Positions 34,601 to 47,246 of a DNA stretch of 64,000 nucleotides are shown here, piece after piece. The first letter of the stretch is position 1. The number at the start of each line of letters is the position of its first letter. This stretch comes from Eurosta solidaginis (taxonomy: Eukaryota > Arthropoda > Insecta > Diptera > Tephritidae), in contig NC_090322.1 in assembly GCF_040869045.1 (NCBI RefSeq), positions 182,651,477 through 182,715,476 on the forward strand, in the 5' to 3' direction. The notes under the pieces are model-generated. The model saw only the letters and a list, made by a program, of their open reading frames with translations, made no database searches and had not been told where the DNA came from. Made by a program: the position numbers and the translations under genes.

Positions 34601-36234
34601 TTTGCCTTTTTGACGTTACATTTTTAGTCTAGAGCCCATGGCCACTACTGCGACGACTGTACGTTTGCTTTGCCTGAAGTTATCTAACCATTCAACTGCG
34701 AGTGATCTCGTAATTTTTTCATACATCCTTCGTCCCTCCCTACCAATCCTTGTACCATTATTTCCTTCCTTACGCGCTAACCGACCAACATCTATACATT
34801 CGCCCGTCCATCTATCCATCCAACCATCCATCCATCCATGCATCATTCGCTATATTCTGTTGTTCATCATTCTGTCGCTTTAATGCATTGTTATCCTCGC
34901 TCCGTCGTCTTTGTCTTTGTCAAGTTGGTAATTTGAAAATTTTGTCACATTCATTGAGTTGAGATTTTGGAATTTTTTAATGAGCTCACTCACGCGTTCT
35001 CACTCGGGGATTCGAGTTGTTGGTTGTTCTACGTGTGTGCTGCTGTTGACAAGCGCATACGCGATCCGCCTCATTATGGCCTACGCTTTTGCGCCGCCGC
35101 CACCCATTTCATATATGTGCCGTCTCCTGCCTCTGCTCACTTGCGTTCCACTCACGGCATCAGAAAGGATTCACGCAGTATGGTCTTATTTGCTGTGATA
35201 TTAATTCGTTAAAATTCATTGGTTAAATTCTTTATTTGTGTTTAAGTTTATGTAGTTGCGTGCATTGATAGAATTTTTAATTTTTTCAATTCTAAAAAAA
35301 AAAAAAAAAATTTTTTTTGCCTTTGTGAAAAAAATTTTCATTATTTAATGTCTCCAAGCGCGATTTGTTGATTTTAATTGAAATTTTAGTGTTGATGCGT
35401 TGTCTTTTAGAAACACTTGAATGACCATCTTTGTCATTCTTCTTTTTTTTAGTGCGGCTCGGTGGCATTGCGTTTGAGCGTGAAAAAAAATATTTTTGTA
35501 CTTGTTAAAATTCTTGGTGAACGCGGTAGAAATTATGCAAAAATTTATGCGAATCACTTATGGGTTTAGTTTTTTTTTCGTTTTCAGCTAAAGGTTTGTT
35601 TGCTATGGGAATTTAATTTAAAATCATATGAGACTGTATTCTGCAGCTCTTCAGTTGAAACTAGACTGATATGCACGCCGAGCATTGGATGTAAATTCAA
35701 TATTTTATTCGTTAGGAAGATATTTTTGTTTTCTGAGTATATTTTCAACTGGGTGGAAGTCTATCTCAGAGTATCTTTTAGAATCATTGAATTGTTGAAC
35801 ACATTGTTTCTGTACTATTTTCAATAACGCTTTGTCATAGAACTTGTTTTAATGACACCTTATCAATGGATTTTTTTTGGATTGAATATATTTTTGCTCC
35901 GGGCTGCCCCCCCTCTACACCAAGTAGATGGCCCAACAGAACAGCTGAGATTTAATGTGTACTCAGGGTCATAGAGATTTCCCGAGCAATTGAATGAACT
36001 TCCAATATAAGGCACTAAGAAACGGGTTCTGCTACCTCAAGAACTTATTTATATGCAATCCAATGAAAGATGGGACCTTAAGTTAGTGAATCTTGTATCT
36101 ATACCCAGACTATCTAAAAAGTGGGTAAATATGACCGAAATGTGATATCTGATCAAAGTGTAGATATTCATCCTATAACTGGCGGCGACTACTTTCAATT
36201 AGCCTAATCCGCATCTTGTGATATTATGGTAAAA
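34601..36234. other. Host-like sequence with CCAT and A/T runs
   Basis: A CATC tetranucleotide run is present at about 34808-34842 and an A17/T8 block at 35296-35318. Open frames at 34959-35212 have no recognisable domain. No repeat shared with other parts of the window was noticed. Confidence 0.35.
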
Positions 36235-36700
36235 TCAACCGTATTACTGCTAGTCAATTGAACTGAAATGTCTGCCAATTTTTATCGTAAATAGCTTTTT
36301 ACGTTTCTGTATTTATCATACGTAGACCTTATCTCTGTTAACTTAACAATTATTGTTGTTATAAGAATACAGATTTCCGTCAACATTAGAATAACAGTTA
36401 GGGATGTTGATATGACCGAGATTTCTGTGGCACGATGGTCATAAAGACATAGTGAATGAAATCAGTTCTTTTAACAGCAAAAGTAGTTAGAGTGATTGAG
36501 TGTCTGTATTTTTTGCAGAACATTGTAAACTTCACATCAACAATTTCTCTTCTGCTGAAATGACTAAACGATTTTGTTCTCTTGACAAAATACTCGGTTC
36601 AATTAACCATAAAGCGAACAATTTTATCGAATGTCTGTTAATTCATGAACAAAAAACCCGATTTGTTGATTTTACCTTCGATTCTTTTCGATTTTACGAA
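36235..36700 (-). repeat. Dispersed repeat family M, copy 1 (minus strand)
   Basis: Read on the minus strand, this shares with 38196-38525 and 44333-44600 the series AATCAACAAATCGG, CGAACAAAATCGTTTAGTCA-type, and AGAAGAGAAATTG. The left portion is diverged and the outer end seen in copy 2 is missing. It is non-coding. Confidence 0.5.
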
Positions 36701-37904
36701 ATTTTATTTTAAGCTGGGGCGGAAGTGCAAATCCAATGAAATAGATCTGCAATTGTGCAGGCCTGAGGTCTAGACAGTTCTCTACTCCAAAAACGCATAT
36801 CAGATTGGCTTAGCAAAATTTCCATGGTTTTCTGAAAAAGAATCATGAAATTCCCTTCATTTTTTGGCAGTATCTACTTGTGCTAACACGATGGGTCTTC
36901 CAAAGGAAAAGAGAGATAGCTTTTGGTTGATTTAAATCTGTTACGATCCCTGCGGCGAATCATCAAACACCTCATAAACCTACCAATCATGAATTTCTGT
37001 CATAATCAATTTTGTTATTTATTTCTAATAAATTTTGTTATTTCTTGTTTATTTCCAGGTAAGCCTTGATCATTCTCAACCAATATGTTTTGAAGAAAAA
37101 TTTAGCAAACAGTTTTCGAATGCTGGTGAGTTGTGTGTGAGCTTCGCATTGTAAAAAATAAAAAGTACATTAGAAATTTGCAATCATAATTTAAACACCG
37201 GTAACCCAATATTTTGACCCGCGGTTTCGATAATATTTCGGTTAAAATGTGGACCTCGGTAACACTAAACTTTCTTCGTACGTTATGTTGTTGTAAACAA
37301 TTTCGATATTTCAACGTACTCCAGAGATACCAGCTAAAATGTAAATTCGATTCATTTAGGGATGGGAGAAAAGACGAAGTGATGAAGAATATTCCTGCAA
37401 TATTTTTTTTAATAATCTGCAGTTCAAAAAATTTTAAACTACTTGAGAGTTATGGCCGAGTCACAATGAAATTTTTCATATAGATGCGTTGAAGGCAATG
37501 TTATGCATGACAGTAACATCGCTACAATCACGCAAGATGTTGCATTTGTAAATATAAAGGAACTTCAGACTTGGAAATTGAAGCTTATTTCGCCTTTCTT
37601 ATTCACATACAAAATTTCGCGAGAAACTGTTATAAACATTCTCACTATACAAGAAAAAGACTTGCTAACATTTTTGTGTCGTATTCATTTCTTAAATTGA
37701 AGTTTTTAACTTTGAAAAATGTTAGAAAAGTTACTAAGCGTGAAAGCCAAAGCAAATGTAGAATTCCTCTTACGATTTGCTTGCAAGAAAAATTGGAAGT
37801 TGGCTACTTTTTCATGTCAGATGCCACCAGTGTCGCTCGATCCGCCGTTCTCCATCAAAAAACGTTAAATTTACTCATCATGCATAATATTGTGTTTAAA
37901 ATAA
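36701..37904. other. Unassigned sequence
   Basis: AT-rich sequence with several short open frames on both strands (for example 37571-37912) that show no domain. No internal repeat was noticed. Possibly host intergenic DNA or an old element. Confidence 0.3.
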
Positions 37905-38195
37905 ATAAATAAATGTAAGGTGCGATAACCTCCGAAGAGATTTAAGGCCGAGCTTCTCTTTCAATTTGCGTCGTGTTCCTCGTGTGTTTTTTCCTACAAG
38001 TTCCTACTTGTGTCATGCCGACTCCGAACGGCATCTGCAAGGCAGATAGGCTTCACTGAGAGCTTTTCATGGCAGAAATACACTCGGAGTGCTTACCACA
38101 CACTGACGAAGGGCGGCCCCGGCTAGAAAAATTTTCTTCTTTTTTCTACAATTTTGATGCTGCTTTGCCCGTGGCCTGTACCCAGGAGCTTTACA
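37905..38195 (-). mobile_element. tRNA-derived SINE, family S, copy truncated by a family M insertion
   Basis: Minus-strand copy: the tail side starts ATAAATAAATGTAAGGTGCG, and the body blocks (GACTCCGAACGGCATCTGC, AGAAATACACTCGGAGTG, TTTGATGCTGCTTTGCCC) follow in reverse order. It stops inside the tRNA-like head just after the B-box region (GTACCCAGGAGC), where family M begins with ACACTGAAAG. The rest of the head was not found beyond the M element. Confidence 0.75.
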
Positions 38196-38525
38196 CTGAA
38201 AGAAATGGTGCTAGTAAAATCAACAAATCGGTTCCGTTGTTCTTGACTTAACGGAGATTGAGTGAAATTGAACGAATTATGGTTAATTCGACCGAGTTCT
38301 TTGTCAAGCGAACAAATTAGTTTAGTCATTTCAACAGAAGAGAAATTGTCACTCTTAAGTTAACAAAATTTCGTAAAATTGACAGATTCCTAATCAATCT
38401 AACTGATTTTTCTGTTAGCACAACTGATCTTACAGGTCATTTAAACGGCGATCAACTGTCAATACATGAGCAAATTTCAAAGAGAATTTAACGCTCACTT
38501 GTACTTATGACGATGGTGCCACTTG
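38196..38525 (+). repeat. Dispersed repeat family M, copy 2
   Basis: It starts ACACTGAAAGAAATGGTGCT and includes GACCGAGTTCTTTGTCAAGC, TTTAGTCATTTCAACAGAAG, and AACTGATTTTTCTGTTAGCA. Copies lie at 44333 (plus) and 36235 (minus). The left end interrupts a SINE, so this is a mobile sequence with a defined left border. It resembles a MITE, but an inverted right end was not found. Confidence 0.6.
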
Positions 38526-39235
38526 TTAAAAAAAACACCAAAATAAGAAAACCTTCAAATTGAAAAAACACACAAAATAGGAAAAAAATAAAAAACTAGT
38601 TTTTCAGTTATCAATACAAAACGAAAAAAACCCTTTTTTGAATTTACTGTGGAAGAAATTATAAGATCCCGGGACACCTATTTACCGGGTAAAATTTTGC
38701 AACTTCTCGGTTTTTCCAAACGGGTCCATCGCAATATGCCAGCAAATGTTTCTTTCTTTTCAGTTTCTCTTAGAAAACCTAATAATTGAAATTCAATTAT
38801 TATAAGCTGGTGTTAAGCTCATGAATTCTCAAATATCCGTTTTTAATGTTGATGTTTCCGACAAAATAAAAGTTTGAGTTGTTTTGGAATCGTTTCAACT
38901 TAAAGTGTTACGAAAATTAAACTTGCCGAATTACATGTAAAGTTACTCCAGTGGTGAAATACCTTCCCGCGATTTGATTCTTTACTTTTCTATAACTTAC
39001 AAGTTCTCTTTTACTTACAAGTTCTATGTTACGTCAAACATTTATGCTACAACTTTGTTCGAAACAATCAAGTGTGGCAACTACATGCGAGAGAAGAAAT
39101 TGAGAATGAGGTGAGCTGCAACTGAAAGAATTGAGAATCAGTTTTGTCACTACTACATATTTTCATTTCTATATTCATATGTATGTATATGTAGCAAGCA
39201 TGCGTATTTATGTATTCACATATTTACGTATTTAT
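38526..39235. other. Unassigned AT-rich sequence
   Basis: No recognised domain and no copy elsewhere in the window. ATGTATGTATATGTAG-type runs occur near 39180. Probably host intergenic DNA. Confidence 0.35.
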
Positions 39236-39239
39236 ATGA

Positions 39240-39595
39240 CGGCTGCCGTGGTGTGATTGTAGCGTGCTCCGCCTACCATACCGAAGACCCTGGGTTCACA
39301 CCCCGGGCAAAGCAACATCAAAATTATAGAAACAAGCTTTTTCAATTAGAAGAAAAATTTTCTAAGCGGGGTCGCTCCTCTGCAGTGTTCGGCAAGCACT
39401 CCGAGTGTATTTCTGCCATGAAATGCTCTCAGTGAAAACTCATATGCCTTGCAGATGCCGTTCGGAGTCGGCATAAAATAAGTAGGTCCTTCCCGCCAAT
39501 TTGTAAGAAAAATTAAAAAGGAGCACGACGCAAATTGGAGAATTTCGGCCTAAAATCTCTTCGGAGGTATTCGCGCCTTACATTTATTTATTTAT
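39240..39595 (+). mobile_element. tRNA-derived SINE, family S, copy 2 (full length)
   Basis: Head GCCGTGGTGTGATTGTAGCG with CTGGGTTCACACCCC as the B-box region. The body and the end GCGCCTTACATTTATTTATT match the copy at 22498. One A-box base differs (GATTG for GATGG). Confidence 0.85.
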
Positions 39596-39727
39596 ATGGC
39601 AACAGGTACTTTCATACAAAGCTGTCGCAACAACTTTTTTTGTTCATTTGACTACTAAAACGGTCAATTATGAATCCACGATTTGTGCGTAGTTGATTCA
39701 ACATCTTGTTGCGATGGATAAACATTG

Positions 39728-39768
39728 ATTCACGCTACCATCACATCACGGCGGCCGCCGATGTGTTC
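39728..39768 (-). mobile_element. SINE head fragment (minus strand)
   Basis: CGCTACCATCACATCACGGC with adjacent GGCCGCC is the reverse complement of the family S A-box end. Only about 40 bp remain, with no body sequence. Confidence 0.5.
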
Positions 39769-39889
39769 AACACTACTATATAAAAAATGCTTTAAACTCC
39801 TAAGGAACAATTTAATCTCAGAGTATGGCCAAATGATCCTAGTGGTTAAGGCAACCTTAATTTATCAAGTAAACATACACCAGCCAGAA

Positions 39890-40145
39890 GGAAAATAGCA
39901 GTGTACATTTTTATAAAATTTTTTCCATTTAATTCTTTTTTAATTTTCGATAGTTTAAGTATAAACTTCTATTAGTTTTCGAAAATTCGAGAAAACTTTA
40001 CGACAATTTCAAACTTTTTATTAAGAGTTTTCTGATTTTTTGTGAGTATTCAGTTTTGTAGCCCAATCGATTTAAGTCTCACAGTCTACATATTACATAT
40101 AGGTCCAACAAAATTTGTATTTACTTTTAAAAAAATGTTTCCGAA
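39890..40145 (+). repeat. Dispersed repeat family D, copy 2
   Basis: GAAAATAGCAGTGTACATTT, CTTTACGACAATTTCAAACT, ATTAAGAGTTTTCTG and GAGTATTCAGTTTTGTAGCC follow the same order as at 2480-2800. It is non-coding. Confidence 0.5.
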
Positions 40146-40284
40146 GATTGTTCAAGATTTCCATTCATATGAAAAATAAAGCTAAAACTTCACATTAAAT
40201 TAGATATCCCAATGAAGGCGTGGTACCAAGTACAGTTCGATTTGTACGAGGTGTACGTTTGGAAAACTAATGTTTTTAAGTTAG

Positions 40285-40930
40285 CAAGAGCTCGCTTAGG
40301 TATTGAAGTTAAACCACAACAGAAGTAACCTTGCTAGGAACAAATTCGAGCTAATTGGGAATTGAAATCCGCCGGCTTCATATCGGTAACATCCGATACC
40401 GACAAGTTATTCTTTTATTATCGGCTTTATATCGTAAGCGAAATCATCGGCGAGTTATCGGTTTGTTTTGGCTTGTATTGCCGAGTTTACAGCATTTTAT
40501 TGTTTAATTATCGGCTTGTTTTTGACGGGTTACAGATGTGTCAACGATTTTATATTGCAGCTTTACCGATGGATCGTCGATAAAAATTCGATACCACACC
40601 AAATTGGTAACGCTCACATAACAAAGCGATAACTTTTTAATAACAAATCAATATTACATCGATAGAGTGCATATTGGTAACACTTTGATAACAAATCTGT
40701 AATTTTTAGATAATAAATATATATCTTTTTGATAACACATCTACAATTTTTCGATAAATGAACGTTAACAATTTACTAACACTCCGATATAAAATCGATA
40801 ACTTTGGGGTACGGCTTCCTTTATAGTTTCTCCTATCTTCCTCCGCCTTTACTTTATTTTAGCCTTTCCTTTTTCTGCCGACACATTTCTCTACTTTCCA
40901 TTCTTCCTTTCCTTATTTACACATTAAAGG
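40285..40930 (+). repeat. Family G repeat with CGATA motifs, copy 2
   Basis: The leader AGAGCTCGCTTAGG, TTAAACCACAACAGAAG matches that at 24752. It is followed by repeated TTATCGG, CGATAACTTTTTAATAACA and TCGATA phrases and then a pyrimidine-rich tail (about 40820-40920), as in copy 1. Divergence from copy 1 is considerable. Confidence 0.55.
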
Positions 40931-41890
40931 AAATATTTTTAAAGTGGGTTGCCATCTAACATTATCATGGATATTCATTTACCTGTCCGCTAGTATATTG
41001 GAAAAAGCTTCGACAAATTTGAAGAAAATTTTGTTTATTTTACTAAATTAATGCCATTTACTACGCTTTTATAAGGTTTTCACTTGTTTTAAATTATATA
41101 AAGTCAGATGATGTATGCCAATACAGGTATCGAATAAAAGGTATTCGATTTAGTTCCTCAATAAAACAATTTCTCCAGTAGGGTTGTCTCCTAAGCTTAA
41201 TTATGATATTTGTATACTTAATTGTACGTCGTGTGCCCGTAAAATTTTTGAGGCAGAGTAGTCAGGCCGAGCTAACCACGCTCAGCCATTTTTAGAGGTT
41301 TATGTGAATAAAAAGAACGTAGTTTGATGACGAAACATCAAATATTTTGACTATACCTTTAAGAGGCATTCCTAGAAGAGAGTTCCGCACTACTAAAAGC
41401 GCAGTTTCAAAAAATCGATTTGTGCTATTTTGTCAAAGCTTCCAACCTACGTTGGAGTGACATGCGTGTTATTGTTCATAACTGCATGTGGTAGATTATA
41501 ATTTTTTTACTATCATATCTAAATCATACATATTCATTACTAATTATACATTTTTTTTAATTATTATGCCAATTTATGCGTAAGTAGTTTTCTTTTAAGG
41601 GCTTACAATATGCGATTTCGGAGCCACGATACAATTGAAAGTCTAAATGCAAGAGTGATGAATGCAAAAAAATATTTTTCGCATAACTCATTTGAATTTT
41701 ATTTGTGGCACCTTTGTCGGTAACAGAGCTTAAAGTTAATGTTGTTGCTGGCGTCAATGGAAAATTTCCTTTTAAGTAGCAATTGTTGCAACTCGAATGC
41801 TGAACTCTCGAATTTTATTTCGAATGGTGGCGCATTTATTTACTTAGATAGCTGTATGATTGTGCTTAATTTGTATTGGTAGAATAGTAG
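40931..41890. other. Unassigned AT-rich sequence
   Basis: No domain, RNA gene or repeat match was recognised. The minus-strand open frame 41557-41757 is short and without motif. Confidence 0.35.
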
Positions 41891-41897
41891 CTGCTTT

Positions 41898-43480
41898 TTG
41901 TACATATCATGAAAATAAAATGGTATATTAACTTTGGCACGAATCTCAAAATTGTATGTCCTTAAAGAAAAATAGATAGACCCACCATTAAGTATACCGA
42001 AATAATCAGGATGAAGAGCTGAGTTGATTTAGCCATATCCGTCTGCCTGTTTGTATGCAAACTAGTCCCTCAATTTTTGAGATATCTTGATAAAATTTGG
42101 TGAGCGGGTGTATTTAGGTGTCCGATTAGACATTTGTCGGAAGCGGCCGGTTCGAACCACTATAGCATATATCCGCCATACAACCGATTTTTCAGAAAAA
42201 GAGGATTTTTGCCATATCTTCCTCAATTTATCAGATTGAAGCTTCAAACTTCACCACATGCTTTCGTATATTGCACATATTGTTGTCTGAAAAAATGTAT
42301 GAAATCCGTCGTATATATAGTATATATCCCCCACAACCGATTGTTCAGATTAGAAACTTTTCGTAATTACTGCCCCATTTTATGAGCTAGAGGCTTCAAA
42401 TTTCAACGACTGCTTGCGTATATAGCATATTGTAACAAATTTCGGGAAATTCCGCTTATTTGCAACCGTCTGCATATGTTCGTATCGCTAAACTGTTGAA
42501 TAAAACACGCCAATATTCTGTATTACAAAATATTATTTATTAGACTACTTTAAGAGTATTTCGCAATTAAACTTCACTTCTCAACTGATAGCGTTCTTAA
42601 ATAAAACGGATTACTGATTCTCAGCTTTATCTCCTTTTATACTCTGTGATATCTCGTTCGCATACTTCTAGGCGTTTCTATATCTAGAATTTACTACTCG
42701 TTTACCAGCTATAAATTTCTCAGCTATAACTACAGATGCACTATTATTATAGCTTCTCGCATAGCCCATGCGCGTGTATATGTGAGTGATACTGCCACAT
42801 ATGATTGCCTACTTTTGGGAGTATCTCAGATATATGCATGCGTTTGTACGTTTCTCTCCGCTGTTTGTATGGACATATGTATAGACATAATGATTGACTT
42901 GTTGATGTGCATACAACTCACTGCTTAGTATTGGCTTAGAGATGATAGTATCCCTTATGTTGCTAATATCAGTCACAATATATTGTTGTCTCGAAAAATC
43001 ATAGAGATCGGTGGTATATACATATATTATATACCCCAAATAAATTGTAATTTTTGCTTACGTATATAGCATATATTGTTGTCTGAAAAAATCATAGAGA
43101 TCGGTCGTATATATATTATATACCCCATATAAACTGTCAGTTTTGCCCCTCTTTTACGGCTAGAAGCTTCAAATTTCAACAAATTTCATCAAATCCTTAC
43201 GTTTCCGTCATATATTGTTGAAATACGTGATTGGTAGTAATAGTTTTTACATGCAGACCACAAAAACCGTGAATCTTTGCATCCTCACACAAAGTACCTA
43301 CCTATTTTGTATTTTATATTTATCTTAAAAATCGTTTAGGTATGTATATCTATCTGTTCACTATATATTTCTTATATTATACCGCCGATTATTTGGAGAT
43401 TACGAATAGGATAAGTTCAGCCCCATTCATGAAAGGTATGAAGTCTTCGGCACAGCAGAAGGCAGTCCCGTCCTTACTTG
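41898..43480 (+). mobile_element. Family Y non-coding repeat, copy 2, containing a solo LTR
   Basis: It starts CATATCATGAAAATAAAATG and GTATATTAACTTTGG, has the CAAACTAGTCCCTCAA and TTTTGAGATATCTTGATAAA phrases, and ends CCATTCATGAAAGGTATGAAG then GTCCTTACTTG. Internal ~150-bp-type units with CCCACAACCGATTGTTCAG are diverged. A solo LTR at 42431-42977 splits one unit; the undisturbed counterpart GCATATATTGTTGTCTG is visible at about 43069. Confidence 0.7.
42431..42977 (-). mobile_element. Solo LTR (547 bp), minus strand, copy 1
   Basis: The boundaries are TG...CA: plus-strand TGTAACAAATTTC to CAGTCACA. It is flanked by the 4-bp duplication ATAT (42427-42430 and 42978-42981). On the minus strand a TATAAAAGG box (42643-42652) is followed by AATAAA (42536-42541), in the order expected of U3-R, which sets the orientation. 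A 4-bp duplication is usual for Ty3/Gypsy elements, and ATAT-type targets are known for some fly members. No internal coding region is adjacent, so this is a recombination product. Confidence 0.8.
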
Positions 43481-44332
43481 TTTTATTTAAATGTAGTCTT
43501 TTTCAATTTTTTTTTTATGTTAACGATTTCCTATAGCTACCTACAATGTGTTTATGTTGCATGCAATTGGGGTGCATTGCAAATGCATTTTAATTCCATT
43601 GTTAGTCTAATTTTATTGCAATTACAATTGGCACAACAATACCAACAATAACATAAGCAACAACAATTATAAAAATAAATGAATTGTATGTATGTAGCAA
43701 TAATAGCAAATTGGCTTCTATTTTAACCACAATTAATACGCTAATAAATGCAAGTTTTATTTATTTTTTTATTGTTTACCTGCCTAATCTTGCTGTCTTC
43801 AGGTATTGTTGTTATGTTTCGTTGTTATTGTTTTTTTTAGCATTTTTCTCTCATTTATGGCAAGTCAATTAATTCTAATGAGTTTACTGTGTAATTTCCA
43901 TTTTTGCGCTTTGCAGCTTAATTTAATACATTCATGCGCATACAACAACAAAAGCCGTAATGGCAAACAAACATGTAATGCAACTGCTCTCCGAACTAAT
44001 AAATCAAATGCAAAATACATCGTGCCACAAATTGTGGCAACTTCGTATAACATGCGCTTCGGTAAGCAATGTTTAAGTTACTGTTGAAATAATACTCCAT
44101 TATTAAGTGACATCTACTAAGATTTTTATACCCAGCAGCAGCCATTGTTTTATTTCTGAACAGATTTTGCATTCGCTGATTCACAGGAAACCAAAGCCCT
44201 GCACAGCTTCGAATTTATACCCATCAAGAGGTTGTAGCTGCGAAAGCATCGATTCTCTCTTTGACGACAGCGTGTACTCTTTTCTTTCACAGCGTGATTC
44301 ATTTTTTCCTCCTTCCCCAGCTCTTTATCCAT
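43481..44332. other. Host-like non-coding sequence
   Basis: AT-rich sequence with AACAATAACATAAGCAAC-type runs. No recognisable domain or repeat was found. The short open frames on both strands show no motif. Confidence 0.35.
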
Positions 44333-44600
44333 GAAGTCGACAAATCGACAAATTAACAGAAATTCGGCATTGTTCGAATAATGCTTATATCAACCGATTT
44401 TTTTGTCAAGAGAACAAATTTGTTTAGTTATTTCAATAGAAGAGTAACTGTAGGTCCCAAGTAAACAAAATTGTGTAAAAGTGACATATTATTAATCAAT
44501 CGAACTGATTTTTCTGTTAAAAACACTGATTTTATGGGTCATTTGAAAAGCGAACAAATGCCAATATTATACAAATGCATTAGCTAAATTCAAATTTAAA
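44333..44600 (+). repeat. Dispersed repeat family M, copy 3
   Basis: GACAAATCGACAAATTAACA, TTGTCAAGAGAACAAATTTG, TTATTTCAATAGAAGAG and AATCGAACTGATTTTTCTGT match the series at 38196. Similarity may extend weakly to about 44660. The copy lacks the ACACTGAAAG left end. Confidence 0.55.
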
Positions 44601-44769
44601 TTTAAAATTAAATTCGTTCTTATGATCATATCGCCGCAGAATTTGTTGTCCTATCACCAGCCTTCACTGTTTTTCTAATTTGACGAACATCTGTTATTTT
44701 AACAGTTTTTATTGGTATTTTTGTGGTGACAGTAGTAATTGCTAAGTTAACAGAGCTATATGGCTTAGG

Positions 44770-44850
44770 TTATATTAGGTTGAACTGGCTTGCCGTGAGT
44801 ACCTCACATATACTGAATGAGTCCATAGTGTTACCAGAAGTTTGCTCAAC
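44770..44850 (+). repeat. Fragment of the dispersed repeat also seen at 735-793
   Basis: GGTTGAACTGGC, then ACCTCACATATACTGAATGAG, match the earlier copy. The sequence continues with TCCATAGTGTTACCAGAAG. Ends and class are unknown. Confidence 0.5.
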
Positions 44851-45104
44851 GACCAGCTATGGCTTACGTATGATGAAAATTTGAAACAGTGAAATAAAAA
44901 GCAACACAAAAAATATTTGCGATTACTACAAATTTACAGAAACTTCTGCCAAATTGAGCCGTAATTCAGTTGATTTGGATAGCCCCAAGTGTCGACGCTG
45001 AGAAGTGTTCGCGTTGAGAACACTCTTCGGCCTAACGCAATCGAGCGCTGGGAAAATATTTCTTACTAAGTATCGACCTTGAACACTACAAAAAAAAAAA
45101 AAAT

Positions 45105-45455
45105 AAATAAATAAATACAAGGCGCGATAGATCCCAAAGAGATTTTAGGCCGAGCTTCTCATTCCTCCTGCTCCTTTTAATTTTTCCTATGAATTTGCGG
45201 GATGGGACCTACATGTTTTACGCCGACTCCGAGCTGCACCTGCAAGACAAATTAGTTTTCACTGAGGAGCTTTTCTTAGCAGAAGTACACTCGAAGTGTT
45301 TGCTAAATCAGTGCAAAGGGTCCACCCCGCTTCTAACCACTTTTTTCTAATTGAGAAAGCTTGTTTATAAATTTTTGATGTTGTTTTGCCCGGGGCTCGA
45401 ATCCAGGATCTTCGTGTGATAGGCGGAGTATGCTACCACCACAGCACGGCGGCCA
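45105..45455 (-). mobile_element. tRNA-derived SINE, family S, full-length minus-strand copy
   Basis: From the tail side AAATAAATACAAGGCGCGAT through the reversed body to the head end (CGAATCCAGGATC for the B box, ATGCTACCACCACAGC for the A box, then ACGGCGGCC). Several body positions are diverged (CGAGCTGCACCTGCAAGAC), so it is older than the plus-strand copies. Confidence 0.8.
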
Positions 45456-46695
45456 TTATAGGGTTCGAAAAAGCCCAGAAGGATAGCAGACATTTCACGC
45501 TGAGATAATAAGGACGCCCCCTACAGGGCCTATATGACGAAGTGATAAAAACTTCGTGCCTAAAAATAATAAAGCGCCTGCAAAGATGGACCACATAGTT
45601 CGATGTTGAAGCGGGGAGAATTTGAGTGTGCTCTGATCAGCGCAAACTGCACTAGCTACCGCGGAATAAGTTTCCTAATGGCGTATGTACATAATTTTTA
45701 ATCTGTCGTACTGAGCTGTGACCTGATTGGTAATAAGTTAGACAACTATAACTTCCAAGTTAACTCCAAGTTACAAAGATAATTTTCTGTTCTGCAAGTT
45801 GGTCTTATAAGTGCTTTTCGCAGCACAAAAAGGAGTTGGCTGGGAGGAGATATGTCTGAATTTGAGTTCTTTGCAATGTTTATCCAAATGACATAGAGCT
45901 GAAGGGTTCGAAAAGAACATATCAGATCCATTCAAAAACAAAATGATGCTTCAGACAAGACAAATTCCTATCCACACTGTCCTTTAACCTTATGCTGGAA
46001 ACGGGAAATCTTGCAGCAGATCTAAACCGCACTGGTACAATCTATTAAAAGAGCATACGATTACTGGTGTATGTTGATATTGAGGGACGTAACAAATTGA
46101 ATGGGGTTACACTGAAATGACAGGCCTTGGTCGGGAAAAAATCCCGAGTCGCTCCGGTACGAAGTATCGGCTGCCGCAAGTTCCTTCTCAGGCCTGAATA
46201 AAGAGACGTAAAATGAGGTTCTTGCGGTGAACGAGCACAACACAAAATAGCTGTTGTATTTAAAAAAAGAATATCAATAGAAATTTAAAGAAAAATTACT
46301 CTTTGGACTGATTAGACAATTGAGAAGTAAAATCCTCCCTCCTCTCACATAATTAACCCCCTATCTATAAGTCTCTCATCAAACCCTTTCTGATGTACGG
46401 CACGTAAACATGGATGTTGGGATGGCGCTTGGAGCATTCGAGAAAAAAAAATTCTTCGGATTATTTATGCTCCAGATGTATGAGCTTTAAAAAGAAAGGG
46501 ACATAGCACGACGAAAAAAGGCTTCGCTGTACTTAGACGCCCAGGCCCAGAAAGAATTCCTACCAATACCCGTACTTGACAGCATCGAAAGGAAAAACCT
46601 ACACTGTGGTGAACGTACTCGATCTCACCTGCTTCTACCAACTGGCGTCAGTTATCGCAAAGTAGGAATGACTGGTGTGTCTTAATGAATGAATG
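45456..46695 (+). pseudogene. Decayed non-LTR reverse transcriptase gene (RTE-like type)
   Basis: Translated fragments in changing frames include CTSYRGISFLMAY (RT motif YRGISLL), MSEFEFFAMFIQMT, FNLMLETGNLAADLNRTGTI followed by a position where YADD is expected, IREKKILRIIYAPDV and finally NWRQLSQSRNDW. Their order is that of the palm, thumb and C-terminal tail of RTE-like elements in insects, to judge from family knowledge. Stops and frameshifts are frequent and the YADD motif itself is not intact. No endonuclease domain was found upstream. The solo LTR at 46710 follows directly. Confidence 0.7.
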
Positions 46696-46709
46696 AAAAG
46701 CATACATAT

Positions 46710-47246
46710 TGTAACGAATTTAGGGAAATTCCGCTCATTCCTAACCTTCTGCCAACGTTCGAATCACTAAACTGTTGAATAAATAACTCCAATATTCAAT
46801 AATGCAAAATGGTCTTTATTAGACTACTTTGAAAGTACTTCACAATAACACTCATACTTCACAACCAATAGCGTGCTTAAATCAAAACTGAGTACTGACC
46901 ACTCAGCTTGCACTGCTTTTATACTATCCGTTGCTTTATTCGCATATTTTAATTAAAGTCTAGACGTTTCGCTCCTAGAACTGCTGTATCTCCTGCGTGG
47001 TAATTTAGCTAGTTATATGTATACCTATTTGTAGTTTATAATGTTTCTCTTATAGCCATATGCATGTGTATGGGTGAGTAACACTTCGGCTGATGACTAC
47101 ATCTGTGTGTGAGTTTTCTCTACGTTGCCTTATATGTATGTGGGTAAATGATGACTGATTTGATGTACAGAAGAGTGGCAGCTTGCTTATTGTTGTTGTG
47201 CCTTTATTTACTTAGTATCAGCTTAGTGGTACTAATATTCGTCACA
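46710..47246 (-). mobile_element. Solo LTR (537 bp), minus strand, copy 2
   Basis: It runs from plus-strand TGTAACGAATTTAGGG to ATTCGTCACA, flanked on both sides by ATAT (46706-46709 and 47247-47250). On the minus strand TATAAAAGCAGTGC (about 46910-46923) precedes AATAAAGACC (46811-46820), as in copy 1. The two LTRs share the first ~100 bp closely and the rest moderately, so they are separate insertions of one family. Confidence 0.8.
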
